Shown: positions 8,729 through 18,115, numbered from the stretch's first letter. The stretch is 64,000 bases of DNA from Chryseobacterium indologenes (GCA_002439165.1 DJTE01000011.1:174348-238347), one strand, 5' to 3'. The notes: a model not told the origin generated them from the letters alone. Translations and numbers: made by a program.

Positions 8729-9382
8729 TTATTTTCCTCCTAAAATATTTCCCAGGATACTGCCTAAGCCGCCTCCCTGCTGCTGGCTGTTTCCTCCTCC
8801 AAGAACACTTCCAAGAATGTCATTCAGCGGGCTTCCTGATGATTGGGACTGTCCGCCTCCTAAAACACTGCCCAGAATGTCATTCAGAGGATTAGACTGC
8901 TGAGCCTGTGCCTGGTTGGAAGCATTTCCCAGGATTCCTCCCAAAAGATCTCCCAAACCTCCTGCACCTACATTGCTCTGCTGTTTTTCTTTTCCGATAT
9001 ATCCCATCACCACAGGAGCCAGCATCGCAAGGATAGGTCCTATTTTATCAATGGAGATCCCGGTATTCTGGGAAAGCTGGTTTTCTACGTTGCTTTTCTG
9101 TCCTCCGAAGATATGGTCAAGGATAGATCCGCCTTCAGCCTGTCTGGACTCGATCTGTGAAGCATCGTTAAGGATACTTCCGTCGTGGTCCTTGTCCAGG
9201 GCATTGTTCAGGGCTTCTGCTTCTTTGGAGTCCTGTGATTTATTTCTTAGGTAAGAAATAATCAGAGGGGCAGCGACAGCCAGTAAAGCGATAATCTGGT
9301 TTCTGCTGATTCCAAATTTGTTTTCAGCCTGTTCAGCAACCTGATTGCTGGTATTCCCTGTAAGTAGGTCAATTAAACTCAT
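8729..9382 (-). CDS. DUF937 (YidB-like) domain protein with Gly/Gln-rich repeat tail
   Basis: This 217-aa protein matches DUF937. It has a helical N-terminal repeat (LLTGNTSNQVAEQAENKFGI, then IIALLAVAAPLIISYLRN) and a second copy with the same plan (HIFGGQKSNVENQLSQNTGI, then IGPILAMLAPVVMGYIGK). Residues about 145-217 are a low-complexity tail built from repeats of the type PLNDILGSVLGGG separated by Gln/Ser/Gly. There is no signal peptide, and the role of the family is unknown. It is a single gene with its own TAACTTTG promoter box and a terminator shared with the THX gene. Confidence 0.82.
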   Translation of the reverse strand: MSLIDLLTGNTSNQVAEQAENKFGISRNQIIALLAVAAPLIISYLRNKSQDSKEAEALNNALDKDHDGSILNDASQIESRQAEGGSILDHIFGGQKSNVENQLSQNTGISIDKIGPILAMLAPVVMGYIGKEKQQSNVGAGGLGDLLGGILGNASNQAQAQQSNPLNDILGSVLGGGQSQSSGSPLNDILGSVLGGGNSQQQGGGLGSILGNILGGK

Positions 9383-9410
9383 GTTTGTGTTTATTTAAAA
9401 TTAAGTGAAC

Positions 9411-9418
9411 CAAAGTTA
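9411..9418 (-). promoter_or_regulatory. Flavobacterial -7 element (TAACTTTG)
   Basis: Read on the minus strand it is TAACTTTG (TAnnTTTG), 28 bp before the DUF937 start codon. The -33 region has only TTA rather than TTG at 17 bp spacing. Confidence 0.4.
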
Positions 9419-9462
9419 TCAAAAAATATGCCTCATAAAATTTCCGTGGTTCATAATTATTG

Positions 9463-10722
9463 TTAAAGTTTTCGGATTTCTTCTTCGGTATATCCTTTGC
9501 TTTTCAGGAGTTTGATGTATTCTTTGGCACTGGCAGTCATCCAGCCCATACGGTCCGGAGCCTTTTTTCCATCGATAATAAATGCCAGGATTCCTTCATT
9601 GTCATTCATCCAGGGAACCAGATAATAATTGAGTCCTCCTTTGTATTTTTTATATTCATGAAAACTTCGCCCCTTTTCAGTTAAAAAGGCAGCGTGGTAT
9701 GTTGCATAATATCCTAACGGAATAAAAAGACATACCCATGAGAATTTCTTTAACGGGGCATATTGTGCCGAAGCAAGACCGTATCCGATAGACAGGGCAA
9801 AAATAATATTAAAAGGAAGGAAGAAGACATAATTATCGGAAACTGCATAAAAAGTAGAAAATCCGTATACACATACCGCCGCGGTAAAAAACACAAAAAA
9901 CATTTTTTTATCGTTTTTGTATAAGCGGATCATTCCCATAATGCCGAAAAAGACAAAAATGTTGAAATTATAGATCAGATAGCCCACAGACTGCAGGAAA
10001 TCCATAATATACTGTACAAAGCTTTTTTTGAATGTATTCTGTATCCACACCGATCCTTCAGCAGTGTAAGGAGAATTCAGAGGAAGCCCCTGAGAAAGAT
10101 TCATTACGGAAAGCAAACAGAAAAACAGAAGGAACAGCAGGAAAGAAGAAATCACATACCTCTTTTCAGCCCTGAAATAAAACAAAAAGACAAGAAGGGC
10201 AGGAATGAGCAGGATATTCTGGATATGCAGCCAAAGACTTATTCCCAGAAACAAACCGCTCAGGACGATATAGTTTTTTTTGTTTTCTGTAATAGCCTTG
10301 ATCATAGAGAAAAAGAAAAGGCTTATCCAGAGACAGTTATAAGTATATACTTCCACGATTTCCGCATTTCTCCAGAAGGAAAAACTGAAGCCGAAAACAA
10401 AAGCTGCGGTAATGGAAACCCACTGTATTTTTGTGATATTGTTTACCATCAGGTAAATAAGGGACACGGTTGCAGCCCCGGAACTAATGACCAGCAGCCT
10501 GCTTGTCGCAATGGCATCCAGTCCGGTAATATCTTTAAGCAGAATTGCCGTATTTACATACAGAAAATGGGTAATGGCCGTTGCAATAGTGGCGTATTGG
10601 CCTATTTCCACGGTATGAACAAAACCTACACAGTCTGCGAAAGGGATTCTGCTGAAACTGCCTGCATAATAAATTACTGAAAAAATAAAAAATAAAAGCA
10701 GGGCCGGTAAATATTTAGACAT
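9463..10722 (-). CDS. Polytopic membrane protein, DUF2723-like (GT-C glycosyltransferase fold)
   Basis: The 419-aa protein is almost entirely hydrophobic, with roughly ten membrane helices. An open frame extends 11 codons further up, but the start at 10722 (MSKYLPALLLFFIF) is preferred because it lies 2 bp after the stop of the DUF2480 gene. The first periplasmic loop (FSRIPFADCVGFVHTVEIGQ) and the segment SFWRNAEIVEVYTYNCLWIS resemble DUF2723/O-mannosyltransferase-like proteins, in which an acidic residue in the first loop is catalytic. It might transfer a sugar from a lipid carrier to proteins or envelope glycans; that is inference from family resemblance. The C-terminal ~80 aa are soluble and charged. 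Confidence 0.6.
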   Translation of the reverse strand: MSKYLPALLLFFIFSVIYYAGSFSRIPFADCVGFVHTVEIGQYATIATAITHFLYVNTAILLKDITGLDAIATSRLLVISSGAATVSLIYLMVNNITKIQWVSITAAFVFGFSFSFWRNAEIVEVYTYNCLWISLFFFSMIKAITENKKNYIVLSGLFLGISLWLHIQNILLIPALLVFLFYFRAEKRYVISSFLLFLLFFCLLSVMNLSQGLPLNSPYTAEGSVWIQNTFKKSFVQYIMDFLQSVGYLIYNFNIFVFFGIMGMIRLYKNDKKMFFVFFTAAVCVYGFSTFYAVSDNYVFFLPFNIIFALSIGYGLASAQYAPLKKFSWVCLFIPLGYYATYHAAFLTEKGRSFHEYKKYKGGLNYYLVPWMNDNEGILAFIIDGKKAPDRMGWMTASAKEYIKLLKSKGYTEEEIRKL

Positions 10723-10724
10723 AA

Positions 10725-11234
10725 TTAATTCTTTACAATCGGCACATTGGAGCATGCCTCACCAAACATTAGAGATTTTACAATCGGTTTCAACTGTTCA
10801 ACCAGTTCAATATAGGCATTTTCCGGAATTTCTTTATCCGAGCATCCTTTTACCAGTACTCTTTTTCCCCTCATTTCATCAAAATCATGGCGCTGGATGG
10901 CGTTATGCATTAAAATTACTTCAAGATCTTCGCGGTTGCCGAACACAATTTTTCGGGTAACATCTGTCAGTTTGGCTGTCAGTAAAAAATAGGCCCAAAG
11001 CGGAACAATGGCTTCTGCCGAATTATAGATATACACATAAGTATCACGATATTCTTCAATATCTATGGCAGCTACTTTTTCACGGAAATCCTTTTCTTTA
11101 AGGATCATTTCCATGAACAGGAAATCTTTAAGGTCGATTCCCTTCCTTACCCCTTTCGGAACGAGGTCTGTAAGATCAAAATTGATCAGTCCGCTTTCCG
11201 CAACTTTATTCCGGATTTCAAATTCTTCTGACAT
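10725..11234 (-). CDS. DUF2480 family protein
   Basis: This 169-aa soluble protein has the Bacteroidota-specific DUF2480 layout: an N-terminal VAESGLINFDLTDLVPKG, a central AEAIVPLWAYFLLTAKL, and a C-terminal VLVKGCSDKEIP plus VKSLMFGEACSNVP. The two conserved cysteines suggest a possible metal or redox site, but no activity is known. The frame extends three codons upstream; the ATG at 11234 (MSEEFEI) is chosen as the more usual start. It is translationally adjacent (2 bp) to the membrane glycosyltransferase-like gene, so the two are co-transcribed. Confidence 0.82.
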   Translation of the reverse strand: MSEEFEIRNKVAESGLINFDLTDLVPKGVRKGIDLKDFLFMEMILKEKDFREKVAAIDIEEYRDTYVYIYNSAEAIVPLWAYFLLTAKLTDVTRKIVFGNREDLEVILMHNAIQRHDFDEMRGKRVLVKGCSDKEIPENAYIELVEQLKPIVKSLMFGEACSNVPIVKN

Positions 11235-11253
11235 TTTTATCATTATCTTTGAG

Positions 11254-11261
11254 CAAATTTA
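11254..11261 (-). promoter_or_regulatory. Flavobacterial -7 element (TAAATTTG)
   Basis: The minus-strand sequence TAAATTTG matches TAnnTTTG about 20 bp before the DUF2480 start. A -33 TTG at standard spacing is not seen. Confidence 0.35.
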
Positions 11262-11365
11262 CAAATTAGATCGATACCAGACTTAATTTGTTCTCTATCC
11301 TTATCATAGAAGCCTCCCATGATGAAAACCAGGTGAGGCAATAAAATAAAAAGATTTCGAAAGAA

Positions 11366-12472
11366 ATGAAATATTACATTATTGCAGGTGAAGCTTCCGG
11401 AGATCTGCACGGAAGCAATTTAATGAAAGCCCTTAAACAAAAGGATGCCCATGCCGAATTCAGGTTCTGGGGCGGGGATCTTATGCAGAAGCAGGGCGGA
11501 ACAATCGTAAAACATTACCGCGATCTGGCATTTATGGGATTTCTGGAAGTTGCCATGAACCTGAGAACGATTCTGAACAACATCAAATTCTGCAAGGAAG
11601 ATATAAAAAACAATAAACCTGATGTACTGATCCTGATCGATTATCCGGGCTTCAATTTAAGAATTGCCAAATTTGCGAAAGAGCTCGGGATCAAAGTCGT
11701 GTACTATATCTCTCCGCAGCTTTGGGCCTGGAAAGAAGGAAGGGTAGAGATCATCAGAAAATATGTGGATGAAATGATGGTGATTCTTCCTTTTGAAGAG
11801 GATTTTTATAAAAAACACGGCGTGCATTCCCATTTTGTAGGACATCCGCTGCTCGATGCAATTTCTACACTCCGGGAGATCCGTACTGAAGACTTTAAGA
11901 AAGAAAACGGACTGAATGAAAAAGAGATCATCGCACTGCTTCCCGGCTCCAGAAAACAGGAGGTGGAAAAGATGCTTGAAATTATGCTTTCCGTAAGACC
12001 GCATTTTAAAGATTACCAGTTTGTAATAGCAGGTGCCCCAAGTCTGCCGAAGGAATTTTACCAGAAATATGTAGATGATAATGTACATTTCGTTTCCAAC
12101 AGAACCTATGACCTGCTGAGATGCTCCAAAGCCGCGTTGGTTACTTCAGGAACCGCTACTCTGGAAACCGCACTGCTGAATATTCCCGAAGTGGTATGCT
12201 ACCGGGGAAGCCGGATCTCTTATGCCATCGCCAAAAGACTGGTAAAAAATATCAGTTATATTTCCCTGGTCAACCTGATTATGGACAGGGAAGTCGTAAA
12301 GGAGCTTATCCAGAATGATCTTACGACCCCCAACCTGGTGAATGAACTGAATAAAATGCTGAATGGGGAAACAAGAAACAAAGTGTTGAAAGAATACAGC
12401 CTTTTAAGAGAAAAACTGGGCGGAGAAGGAGCCAGCGATAATGCTGCCGATGTTATTTTAAAGATGATTTAA
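11366..12472 (+). CDS. lpxB: Lipid-A-disaccharide synthase LpxB
   Basis: This is a 368-aa GT19 glycosyltransferase. It condenses UDP-2,3-diacylglucosamine with lipid X to give the lipid A disaccharide, at the inner membrane. Diagnostic stretches are the N-terminal YYIIAGEASGDLHGSNLM, the central YYISPQLWAWKEGRV, FVGHPLLD, LLPGSRKQEVEKM and the C-terminal ALVTSGTATLETALL, all standard for LpxB. Length is normal for the family. It stands alone between a divergent DUF2480 operon and comEC. It indicates a conventional lipid A pathway in a Gram-negative envelope. Confidence 0.96.
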   Translation: MKYYIIAGEASGDLHGSNLMKALKQKDAHAEFRFWGGDLMQKQGGTIVKHYRDLAFMGFLEVAMNLRTILNNIKFCKEDIKNNKPDVLILIDYPGFNLRIAKFAKELGIKVVYYISPQLWAWKEGRVEIIRKYVDEMMVILPFEEDFYKKHGVHSHFVGHPLLDAISTLREIRTEDFKKENGLNEKEIIALLPGSRKQEVEKMLEIMLSVRPHFKDYQFVIAGAPSLPKEFYQKYVDDNVHFVSNRTYDLLRCSKAALVTSGTATLETALLNIPEVVCYRGSRISYAIAKRLVKNISYISLVNLIMDREVVKELIQNDLTTPNLVNELNKMLNGETRNKVLKEYSLLREKLGGEGASDNAADVILKMI

Positions 12473-12719
12473 ATTAAAAAAAGGTTTGAGAAAATCAGAA
12501 CGGATCTCCATGTATTGATGATTTTATCAGATATCCGGGCAGGCGGACATTCTGTTTCCGGAAAATAAACATGAATTTCTTTCTTATTTTATTGATTTCT
12601 ATAATAAAAATTCAGGCGCTCTGTTGTTTTCTTCACTGATGTTTACCCGAAGTATTCAGTAATTACAGAGCTTATAACGGACTGGTTAATTTCCTATATT
12701 GGTGAGATAATTAATTCAG

Positions 12720-14489
12720 TTGAACAGGCAGCCTCATTTTATTTTAGCTTTATGTTTCATTCTGGGAATTTTCTTTCAGGATCGTTTTTTGCTGGATAAA
12801 GAATCTGTTTATCTTGTTATAGCAGGCTGTATTCTGATTTTCATTCTGACTTTTTTTCATTCCTACCGGCTGTGTAAATTAAAAGGAATACTCCTAATGC
12901 TGATGTTTTTCGGAACGGCTGTTACGCTTCATTCCTTTAATACTTTTCAGCCTCGGAACCTATCCGTTTCTTCCGGCGGAGCGATTGTTTTTAAGATTTC
13001 AAAGAAGCTGAACTCAACAGATAAGAATAAGAAATATGAAGCTGATGTTCAGTCGGGGAAAGAAAGATTTGCTGCCGTAGTCTATATCCCTTCAAAAAAT
13101 AAGGAACTGGATTTTAAACACTATTACCGGTCGGAAGCTTACATTTCAAAACCTGAACCTCCACGGTATGATTTTCAGTTTAATTATTCCGGCTACCTGA
13201 ACAGGAACGGCATTGAATACCAGTGTTATATTCAGAAAGATATCAGTTCGGTCGTAAGAAATGACTTAACGCTTATTGAAAAAGTCAGGCAGCAGCGGCT
13301 TGAAATACTGCAGAAGATCGATCGGTCGGCAATGTCCGGTAAAACAAGGGAGTTTTTAAAAGGAATGATTCTGGCTGACAGAACAGAGATTGATTCTGAG
13401 ACCGTACAGGATTTCAGCAGGTCCGGCCTGGTTCATTTCCTTGCCATATCCGGAACCCACATTGTTATTATTTTCGGGATTTTTTACTTCCTGCTTACCC
13501 GTTTCAGTCCACTGCGATTTAGGAAATATGCAGTAGTAATGAGTCTTGTTTTTATCTGGCTGTTTGCAGGATTTATAGGATTCGGAAACTCGGTGGTGCG
13601 TTCCTGTATCATGCTGAGCGTGTATTTTGTATATGTGCTGCTTCAGCGAAAACCGGATCTGCTTCATTCCCTTTCCTTATCAGCACTGATCATCCTGTGT
13701 CTGGATACCCACCAGATTTTTGATGTGGGATTTCAGCTCAGTTTTCTTGCTGTTCTGGGAATCTTTTGGCTGAATCAGCCTTTGCTGAGATATTTCCCCA
13801 GACAGGACCATTATCTGAAAAAACTGCTGTTTAGTACAGTTTCCATATCGCTGTCTGCCCAATTGGCCACACTTCCTCTGGTTCTATATTATTTTCATCA
13901 GTTTTCACTGATCTCTTTTCCTGCCAATATTCTGATTGTTCCCTTTTCTGAACTCGTTATCGTATTTTCATTCCTGATGACCTTTCTTATTGCGTTTCAG
14001 CTTGATTTTATGCTGATAAACATGGTTTATGATTTCTCTGTTCATATTCTGCTGAAAATAATTCACTGGCTGGCAAAAGCTGATGCAGTCTACTATTCAG
14101 ATATTCCGATGAATGCCGCAGAAGTATTCCTTTTATCCGGAATAGTATACATGTTGGGTGTGATGCTCAGGAAGTATAGCCTTAGAAACGGAGTCCGGCT
14201 GATGGTTGTCGTGGTTCTGTTTTTTGTTTTCCGTACAGGATTTAATGTTTATGAAGGCCGGAAGAATGAAATTCTATTTCATGAAATGAATAAAAGTAAA
14301 TTTTTTTCAATAAAAAAAGGAAATAAAGTAGGCTTTTGGGTGCCTGAAAATTCAGATGAGAAGAAAATCCGGAAATTTATTATCAGCCCTTACTGCTCTT
14401 CCAGAAGGGTTCACTACTTTTACTTAAAGACATTCCCATCAACAGTACAGCGCGTGGAATATCAAGGCGAAATTTATGATTTAAAATAG
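12720..14489 (+). CDS. comEC: ComEC/Rec2-family DNA uptake channel protein
   Basis: This 589-aa membrane protein uses a TTG start at 12720; a stop codon lies four codons upstream and the N terminus (MNRQPHFILALCFILGIFF) matches family starts. It has two N-terminal membrane helices, a soluble DUF4131-type domain (about 60-190) and the polytopic Competence domain. That domain includes the motifs GMILADRTEI, FSRSGLVHFLAISGTHIVII, GFGNSVVRSCIMLS and FQLSFLAVLGIFWL. ComEC carries single-stranded DNA across the inner membrane in natural transformation. The C-terminal metallo-beta-lactamase domain of longer homologues is absent; the protein ends in a ~90-aa soluble tail. No other competence genes are adjacent. 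Confidence 0.88.
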   Translation: MNRQPHFILALCFILGIFFQDRFLLDKESVYLVIAGCILIFILTFFHSYRLCKLKGILLMLMFFGTAVTLHSFNTFQPRNLSVSSGGAIVFKISKKLNSTDKNKKYEADVQSGKERFAAVVYIPSKNKELDFKHYYRSEAYISKPEPPRYDFQFNYSGYLNRNGIEYQCYIQKDISSVVRNDLTLIEKVRQQRLEILQKIDRSAMSGKTREFLKGMILADRTEIDSETVQDFSRSGLVHFLAISGTHIVIIFGIFYFLLTRFSPLRFRKYAVVMSLVFIWLFAGFIGFGNSVVRSCIMLSVYFVYVLLQRKPDLLHSLSLSALIILCLDTHQIFDVGFQLSFLAVLGIFWLNQPLLRYFPRQDHYLKKLLFSTVSISLSAQLATLPLVLYYFHQFSLISFPANILIVPFSELVIVFSFLMTFLIAFQLDFMLINMVYDFSVHILLKIIHWLAKADAVYYSDIPMNAAEVFLLSGIVYMLGVMLRKYSLRNGVRLMVVVVLFFVFRTGFNVYEGRKNEILFHEMNKSKFFSIKKGNKVGFWVPENSDEKKIRKFIISPYCSSRRVHYFYLKTFPSTVQRVEYQGEIYDLK

Positions 14490-14564
14490 ACTTTGCGAAA
14501 TTCATTTTTCCTGTATTTACAACGTATTAAGCTCTTATTTAGAAAGATTACAAACTGGCTAATT

Positions 14565-14578
14565 GTGAGATTTCTCAC
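14565..14578. repeat. Perfect 14-bp palindrome upstream of sdhC (possible operator)
   Basis: GTGAGATTTCTCAC is an inverted repeat of 6-bp arms with a 2-bp spacer, 54 bp before the sdhC start. It could be a dimeric regulator site controlling the sdh operon. No regulator can be assigned. Confidence 0.35.
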
Positions 14579-14601
14579 TTTTCGATATTGTTAACATTTC
14601 T

Positions 14602-14609
14602 TAATTTTG
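14602..14609 (+). promoter_or_regulatory. Flavobacterial -7 element (TAATTTTG) of the sdh operon
   Basis: TAATTTTG matches TAnnTTTG 23 bp before the sdhC ATG. The nearest TTG (14588) is only 11 bp away, so the -33 element is weak or atypical. Confidence 0.4.
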
Positions 14610-14632
14610 TGGAAATTCAAATTTAAACTTAT

Positions 14633-15295
14633 ATGGCAGGTTTAACGAGTTCTACGATAGGTAGAAAATATGCTATGGCATTATCAGCTATGTTTTTGCT
14701 GATTTTTCTTATACTGCATTTGACAACCAACTTATTATCAGTTCTTAACCGTGATGCTTTCAATACCGCATCTGACTTTATGGGCTATAATCCGTTTGTG
14801 CAGTTCTTAATGCAGCCTATTCTTGGTTTTGCAGTTATTTTCCATTTTGTAATGGGGTTTGTTCTGGAAATCAAGAATAATAAAGCACGTCCGGTAAAGT
14901 ACGAATCAAACAACCCTTCTGTGAACTCTTCATGGATGTCCAGAAATATGATTATTTCCGGTGCTGTTGTTCTGGCTTTCCTTGCGCTTCACTTATATGA
15001 TTTCTGGTTTCATGAAATTACCTACAAATATGTAGACGGAACAGCTCCTGATGCTGAGCGTTTCTGGCCGGAACTTCACGCGAAATTTGCAGACCTCTGG
15101 AGAGTTGCTTTATATGTGATCTCTTTTGTTCTGTTGGGATTACACTTAGCTCACGGATTTCAGTCTTCGTTCCAGTCTGTCGGGGCAAGACACCCAAAAT
15201 ATACTCCGGTAATCAAAGCCTTCGGAAAATGGTATTCAATCCTTATTCCAGCAGGTTTTATTTTTATCGCAATTTATCACTTTGTAACTCAATAA
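14633..15295 (+). CDS. sdhC: Succinate dehydrogenase cytochrome b subunit
   Basis: This 220-aa membrane anchor of complex II has five hydrophobic helices, as in the single-subunit cytochrome b558 type that binds two hemes. Candidate heme ligands are histidines in helices: LILHLTTN, FAVIFHFVMGF, FLALHLYDFW, LGLHLAHGFQ and FIAIYHFV. It passes electrons from the iron-sulfur subunit to menaquinone. It is first in the operon sdhC-sdhA-sdhB (gaps 15 and 24 bp). The single-anchor arrangement is usual in Bacteroidota, whereas Proteobacteria use SdhC plus SdhD. Confidence 0.93.
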   Translation: MAGLTSSTIGRKYAMALSAMFLLIFLILHLTTNLLSVLNRDAFNTASDFMGYNPFVQFLMQPILGFAVIFHFVMGFVLEIKNNKARPVKYESNNPSVNSSWMSRNMIISGAVVLAFLALHLYDFWFHEITYKYVDGTAPDAERFWPELHAKFADLWRVALYVISFVLLGLHLAHGFQSSFQSVGARHPKYTPVIKAFGKWYSILIPAGFIFIAIYHFVTQ

Positions 15296-15310
15296 TATCA
15301 ATATACTAAT

Positions 15311-17323
15311 ATGAGTAAATTAGATTCAAAAATTCCGGCAGGTCCTTTAAAGGATAAGTGGAAAAATCATAAAGACCATATGAACCTTGTTGCCCCAAAC
15401 AACAGAGATAAGATTGATATTATTGTTGTAGGAACAGGTTTGGCAGGTGGTTCTGCGGCAGCTACTCTGGCGGAGCAGGGATATAACGTAAAAGCATTCT
15501 GCTACCAGGATTCACCGAGAAGAGCACACTCTATTGCTGCTCAGGGGGGAATCAATGCTGCTAAAAACTACCAGGGTGACGGTGATTCAACCTACAGGTT
15601 ATTCTACGATACCATCAAAGGTGGTGATTATAGGGCTAGAGAAGCTAACGTATACAGACTGGCGGAAGTTTCTGCCAATATTATTGACCAGTGCGTTTCC
15701 CAGGGGGTTCCTTTCGGTAGAGATTACGGAGGCCAGCTGGATAACCGTTCATTTGGTGGGGTTCAGGTAAAAAGAACCTTCTATGCCAAAGGACAGACAG
15801 GACAGCAGTTATTGTTAGGTGCCTATTCTGCAATGAGCCGCCAGATCGGTAAAGGAAGAATCAAAATGTACAACCGTCACGAAATGTTAGACCTTGTTAT
15901 TGTTGACGGAAAGGCAAGAGGAATTATCGCAAGAAATCTGGTAACAGGTGAAATCGAAAGACATTCTGCTCACGCAGTTGTTATCGCTTCGGGAGGGTAC
16001 GGAAACGTATATTTCCTTTCTACCAACGCAATGGGATCAAATGTTTCTGCAGCATGGAAAATCCACAAAAAGGGAGCTTACTTTGCAAACCCTTGCTACG
16101 TGCAGATTCACCCTACATGTATTCCGGTTCACGGAACTCAGCAGTCCAAACTGACTCTGATGTCTGAATCACTAAGAAACTCCGGAAGAATCTGGGTTCC
16201 TAAAAAAATTGAAGATTCAGTAGCCATCAGAGAAGGTAAATTGAGGCCTGAAAATATCAAAGAAGAAGACAGAGACTACTACCTGGAGAGAAGATATCCT
16301 GCATTCGGTAACCTTGTACCGAGAGACGTTGCTTCAAGAGCAGCTAAAGAAAGATGTGATGCCGGATACGGAATCGAAAATAATGATACTCAGGAAGGAG
16401 TTTACCTTGATTTCTCCACAGAGATCATGAAAAAAGGTAAAGAAGCCGCTATCGAAAAACATATCCATAATCCTACCGATCAGCAGATCTATGATCTTGG
16501 TAAGAAGTGGGTTGAGGAGAAATACGGTAACCTTTTCGTTATGTACGAAAAAATTACAGCCGATGATCCATACAAAACCCCAATGAAGATCTATCCTGCG
16601 GTTCACTACACCATGGGTGGTGTATGGGTGGATTATAACCTTCAGTCTACCATTCCGGGATGTTTCGTAATTGGTGAAGCCAACTTCTCCGATCACGGGG
16701 CGAACAGACTGGGAGCATCTGCACTGATGCAGGGGCTTGCAGACGGATATTTCGTACTTCCTTACACCATTGCAGATTACCTTTCTGCGGATATCAGAAC
16801 CGGAACGATTCCTGTTGATTCAGATGCGTTTAACGAAGCTGAAAAAGGAATTAAAGATAAAATAGATTTCTTCCTGAACAACAAAGGAACCCATTCAGTA
16901 GACTACTTCCACAAGAAACTGGGACACATTATGTGGAACAAAGTGGGAATGGGAAGAACTCCTGAAGGATTGAAAGAAGCAATCAAAGAAATTGAAGAAG
17001 TAAGAAACGACTTCTGGAAAAATGTAAAAGTTCCTGGTGAAGCAGATGGTATGAACACTGAGCTTGAAAAAGCATTCAGAGTAGCAGACTTCCTGGAACT
17101 AGGACAACTAATGGCTATCGATGCTCTAAACAGAGAAGAATCTTGTGGCGGTCACTTCCGTTGGGATCACGCAACTCCTGATGGAGAAGCGGAAAGAGAC
17201 GACATCAACTTCAAATACGTTGGAGCCTGGGAATATCAGGGGAATGATATCAACGCGGAAGTGTTGCATAAAGAAGAACTGATCTACGACAACATCGAGG
17301 TTAAAACTAGAAGTTACAAATAA
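15311..17323 (+). CDS. sdhA: Succinate dehydrogenase/fumarate reductase flavoprotein subunit
   Basis: This 670-aa subunit covalently binds FAD and oxidises succinate to fumarate in the TCA cycle. It has the Rossmann FAD motif IIVVGTGLAGGSAAATLAEQ near residue 35 and the FAD-attachment region RRAHSIAAQGGINAAKNY, with the histidine that links FAD. The fumarate/succinate site lies in HPTCIP and YTMGGVWVDYN, followed by NRLGASALMQGLADGYF. It is longer than the E. coli enzyme (588 aa), as is typical for the Bacteroidota form. Neighbours sdhC and sdhB complete the complex. Confidence 0.96.
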   Translation: MSKLDSKIPAGPLKDKWKNHKDHMNLVAPNNRDKIDIIVVGTGLAGGSAAATLAEQGYNVKAFCYQDSPRRAHSIAAQGGINAAKNYQGDGDSTYRLFYDTIKGGDYRAREANVYRLAEVSANIIDQCVSQGVPFGRDYGGQLDNRSFGGVQVKRTFYAKGQTGQQLLLGAYSAMSRQIGKGRIKMYNRHEMLDLVIVDGKARGIIARNLVTGEIERHSAHAVVIASGGYGNVYFLSTNAMGSNVSAAWKIHKKGAYFANPCYVQIHPTCIPVHGTQQSKLTLMSESLRNSGRIWVPKKIEDSVAIREGKLRPENIKEEDRDYYLERRYPAFGNLVPRDVASRAAKERCDAGYGIENNDTQEGVYLDFSTEIMKKGKEAAIEKHIHNPTDQQIYDLGKKWVEEKYGNLFVMYEKITADDPYKTPMKIYPAVHYTMGGVWVDYNLQSTIPGCFVIGEANFSDHGANRLGASALMQGLADGYFVLPYTIADYLSADIRTGTIPVDSDAFNEAEKGIKDKIDFFLNNKGTHSVDYFHKKLGHIMWNKVGMGRTPEGLKEAIKEIEEVRNDFWKNVKVPGEADGMNTELEKAFRVADFLELGQLMAIDALNREESCGGHFRWDHATPDGEAERDDINFKYVGAWEYQGNDINAEVLHKEELIYDNIEVKTRSYK

Positions 17324-17347
17324 TCTCCAACCTATAAATATAACATT

Positions 17348-18115
17348 ATGAGTGCAAAAAAAGGCCTACATCTTACGCTGAAAATTTGGAGACAGAAAAA
17401 TAATAAATCTAAAGGTCAGTTTGAGACCTACAAAATATCAGATGTATCTACGGATTCTTCATTTTTGGAGATGCTGGATATCCTGAACGAAAACTTAATT
17501 AACGAAGGAAAAGAACCTATCGCTTTCGATCACGACTGTCGTGAAGGGATCTGCGGTATGTGTTCGCTTTACATCAATGGTAGAGCTCACGGTCCTGATA
17601 CAGGTATTACAACCTGTCAGCTTCACATGAGAATGTTCAAAGATGGAGAAACTATCGTTATTGAACCATGGAGAAGTGCTGCTTTCCCTGTTATTAAAGA
17701 CTTAATGGTAGACAGAAGCGCATTCGACAGAGTAATGGCTGCAGGTGGTTTCATCTCTGTAAATACCTCCGGTAATACATTGGATGCCAATGCAATTCCG
17801 GTTCCTAAAGAAGACGCGGACAGAGCGATGGATGCTGCTGCCTGTATCGGATGTGGAGCCTGTGTGGCAACCTGTAAAAACGGATCAGCAATGCTGTTTG
17901 TGGGAGCCAAAGTTTCCCAGTATGCATTACTTCCACAAGGTAGAGTAGAAGCTAAGAGAAGAGTCCTGAATATGGTGAAAGCTATGGATGAAGAAGGATT
18001 CGGAAACTGTTCAAATACAGGAGCATGTGAAGTAGAATGCCCTAAAGGTATTTCTCTTGAGAATATCGCAAGAATGAACAGAGAATATATGGCAGCTCTT
18101 GTAGATCAGGGATAG
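17348..18115 (+). CDS. sdhB: Succinate dehydrogenase/fumarate reductase iron-sulfur subunit
   Basis: This 255-aa subunit carries the three iron-sulfur clusters that link FAD to the membrane heme. The [2Fe-2S] ligands are in CREGICGMCSLYI with a later Cys in TTCQLHM. The [4Fe-4S] and [3Fe-4S] ligands are in CIGCGACVATCKNGS and GNCSNTGACEVECPKGI. Length and cysteine spacing are complete, so it should be functional. It is last in the sdhCAB operon, followed by a strong terminator. Confidence 0.95.
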   Translation: MSAKKGLHLTLKIWRQKNNKSKGQFETYKISDVSTDSSFLEMLDILNENLINEGKEPIAFDHDCREGICGMCSLYINGRAHGPDTGITTCQLHMRMFKDGETIVIEPWRSAAFPVIKDLMVDRSAFDRVMAAGGFISVNTSGNTLDANAIPVPKEDADRAMDAAACIGCGACVATCKNGSAMLFVGAKVSQYALLPQGRVEAKRRVLNMVKAMDEEGFGNCSNTGACEVECPKGISLENIARMNREYMAALVDQG

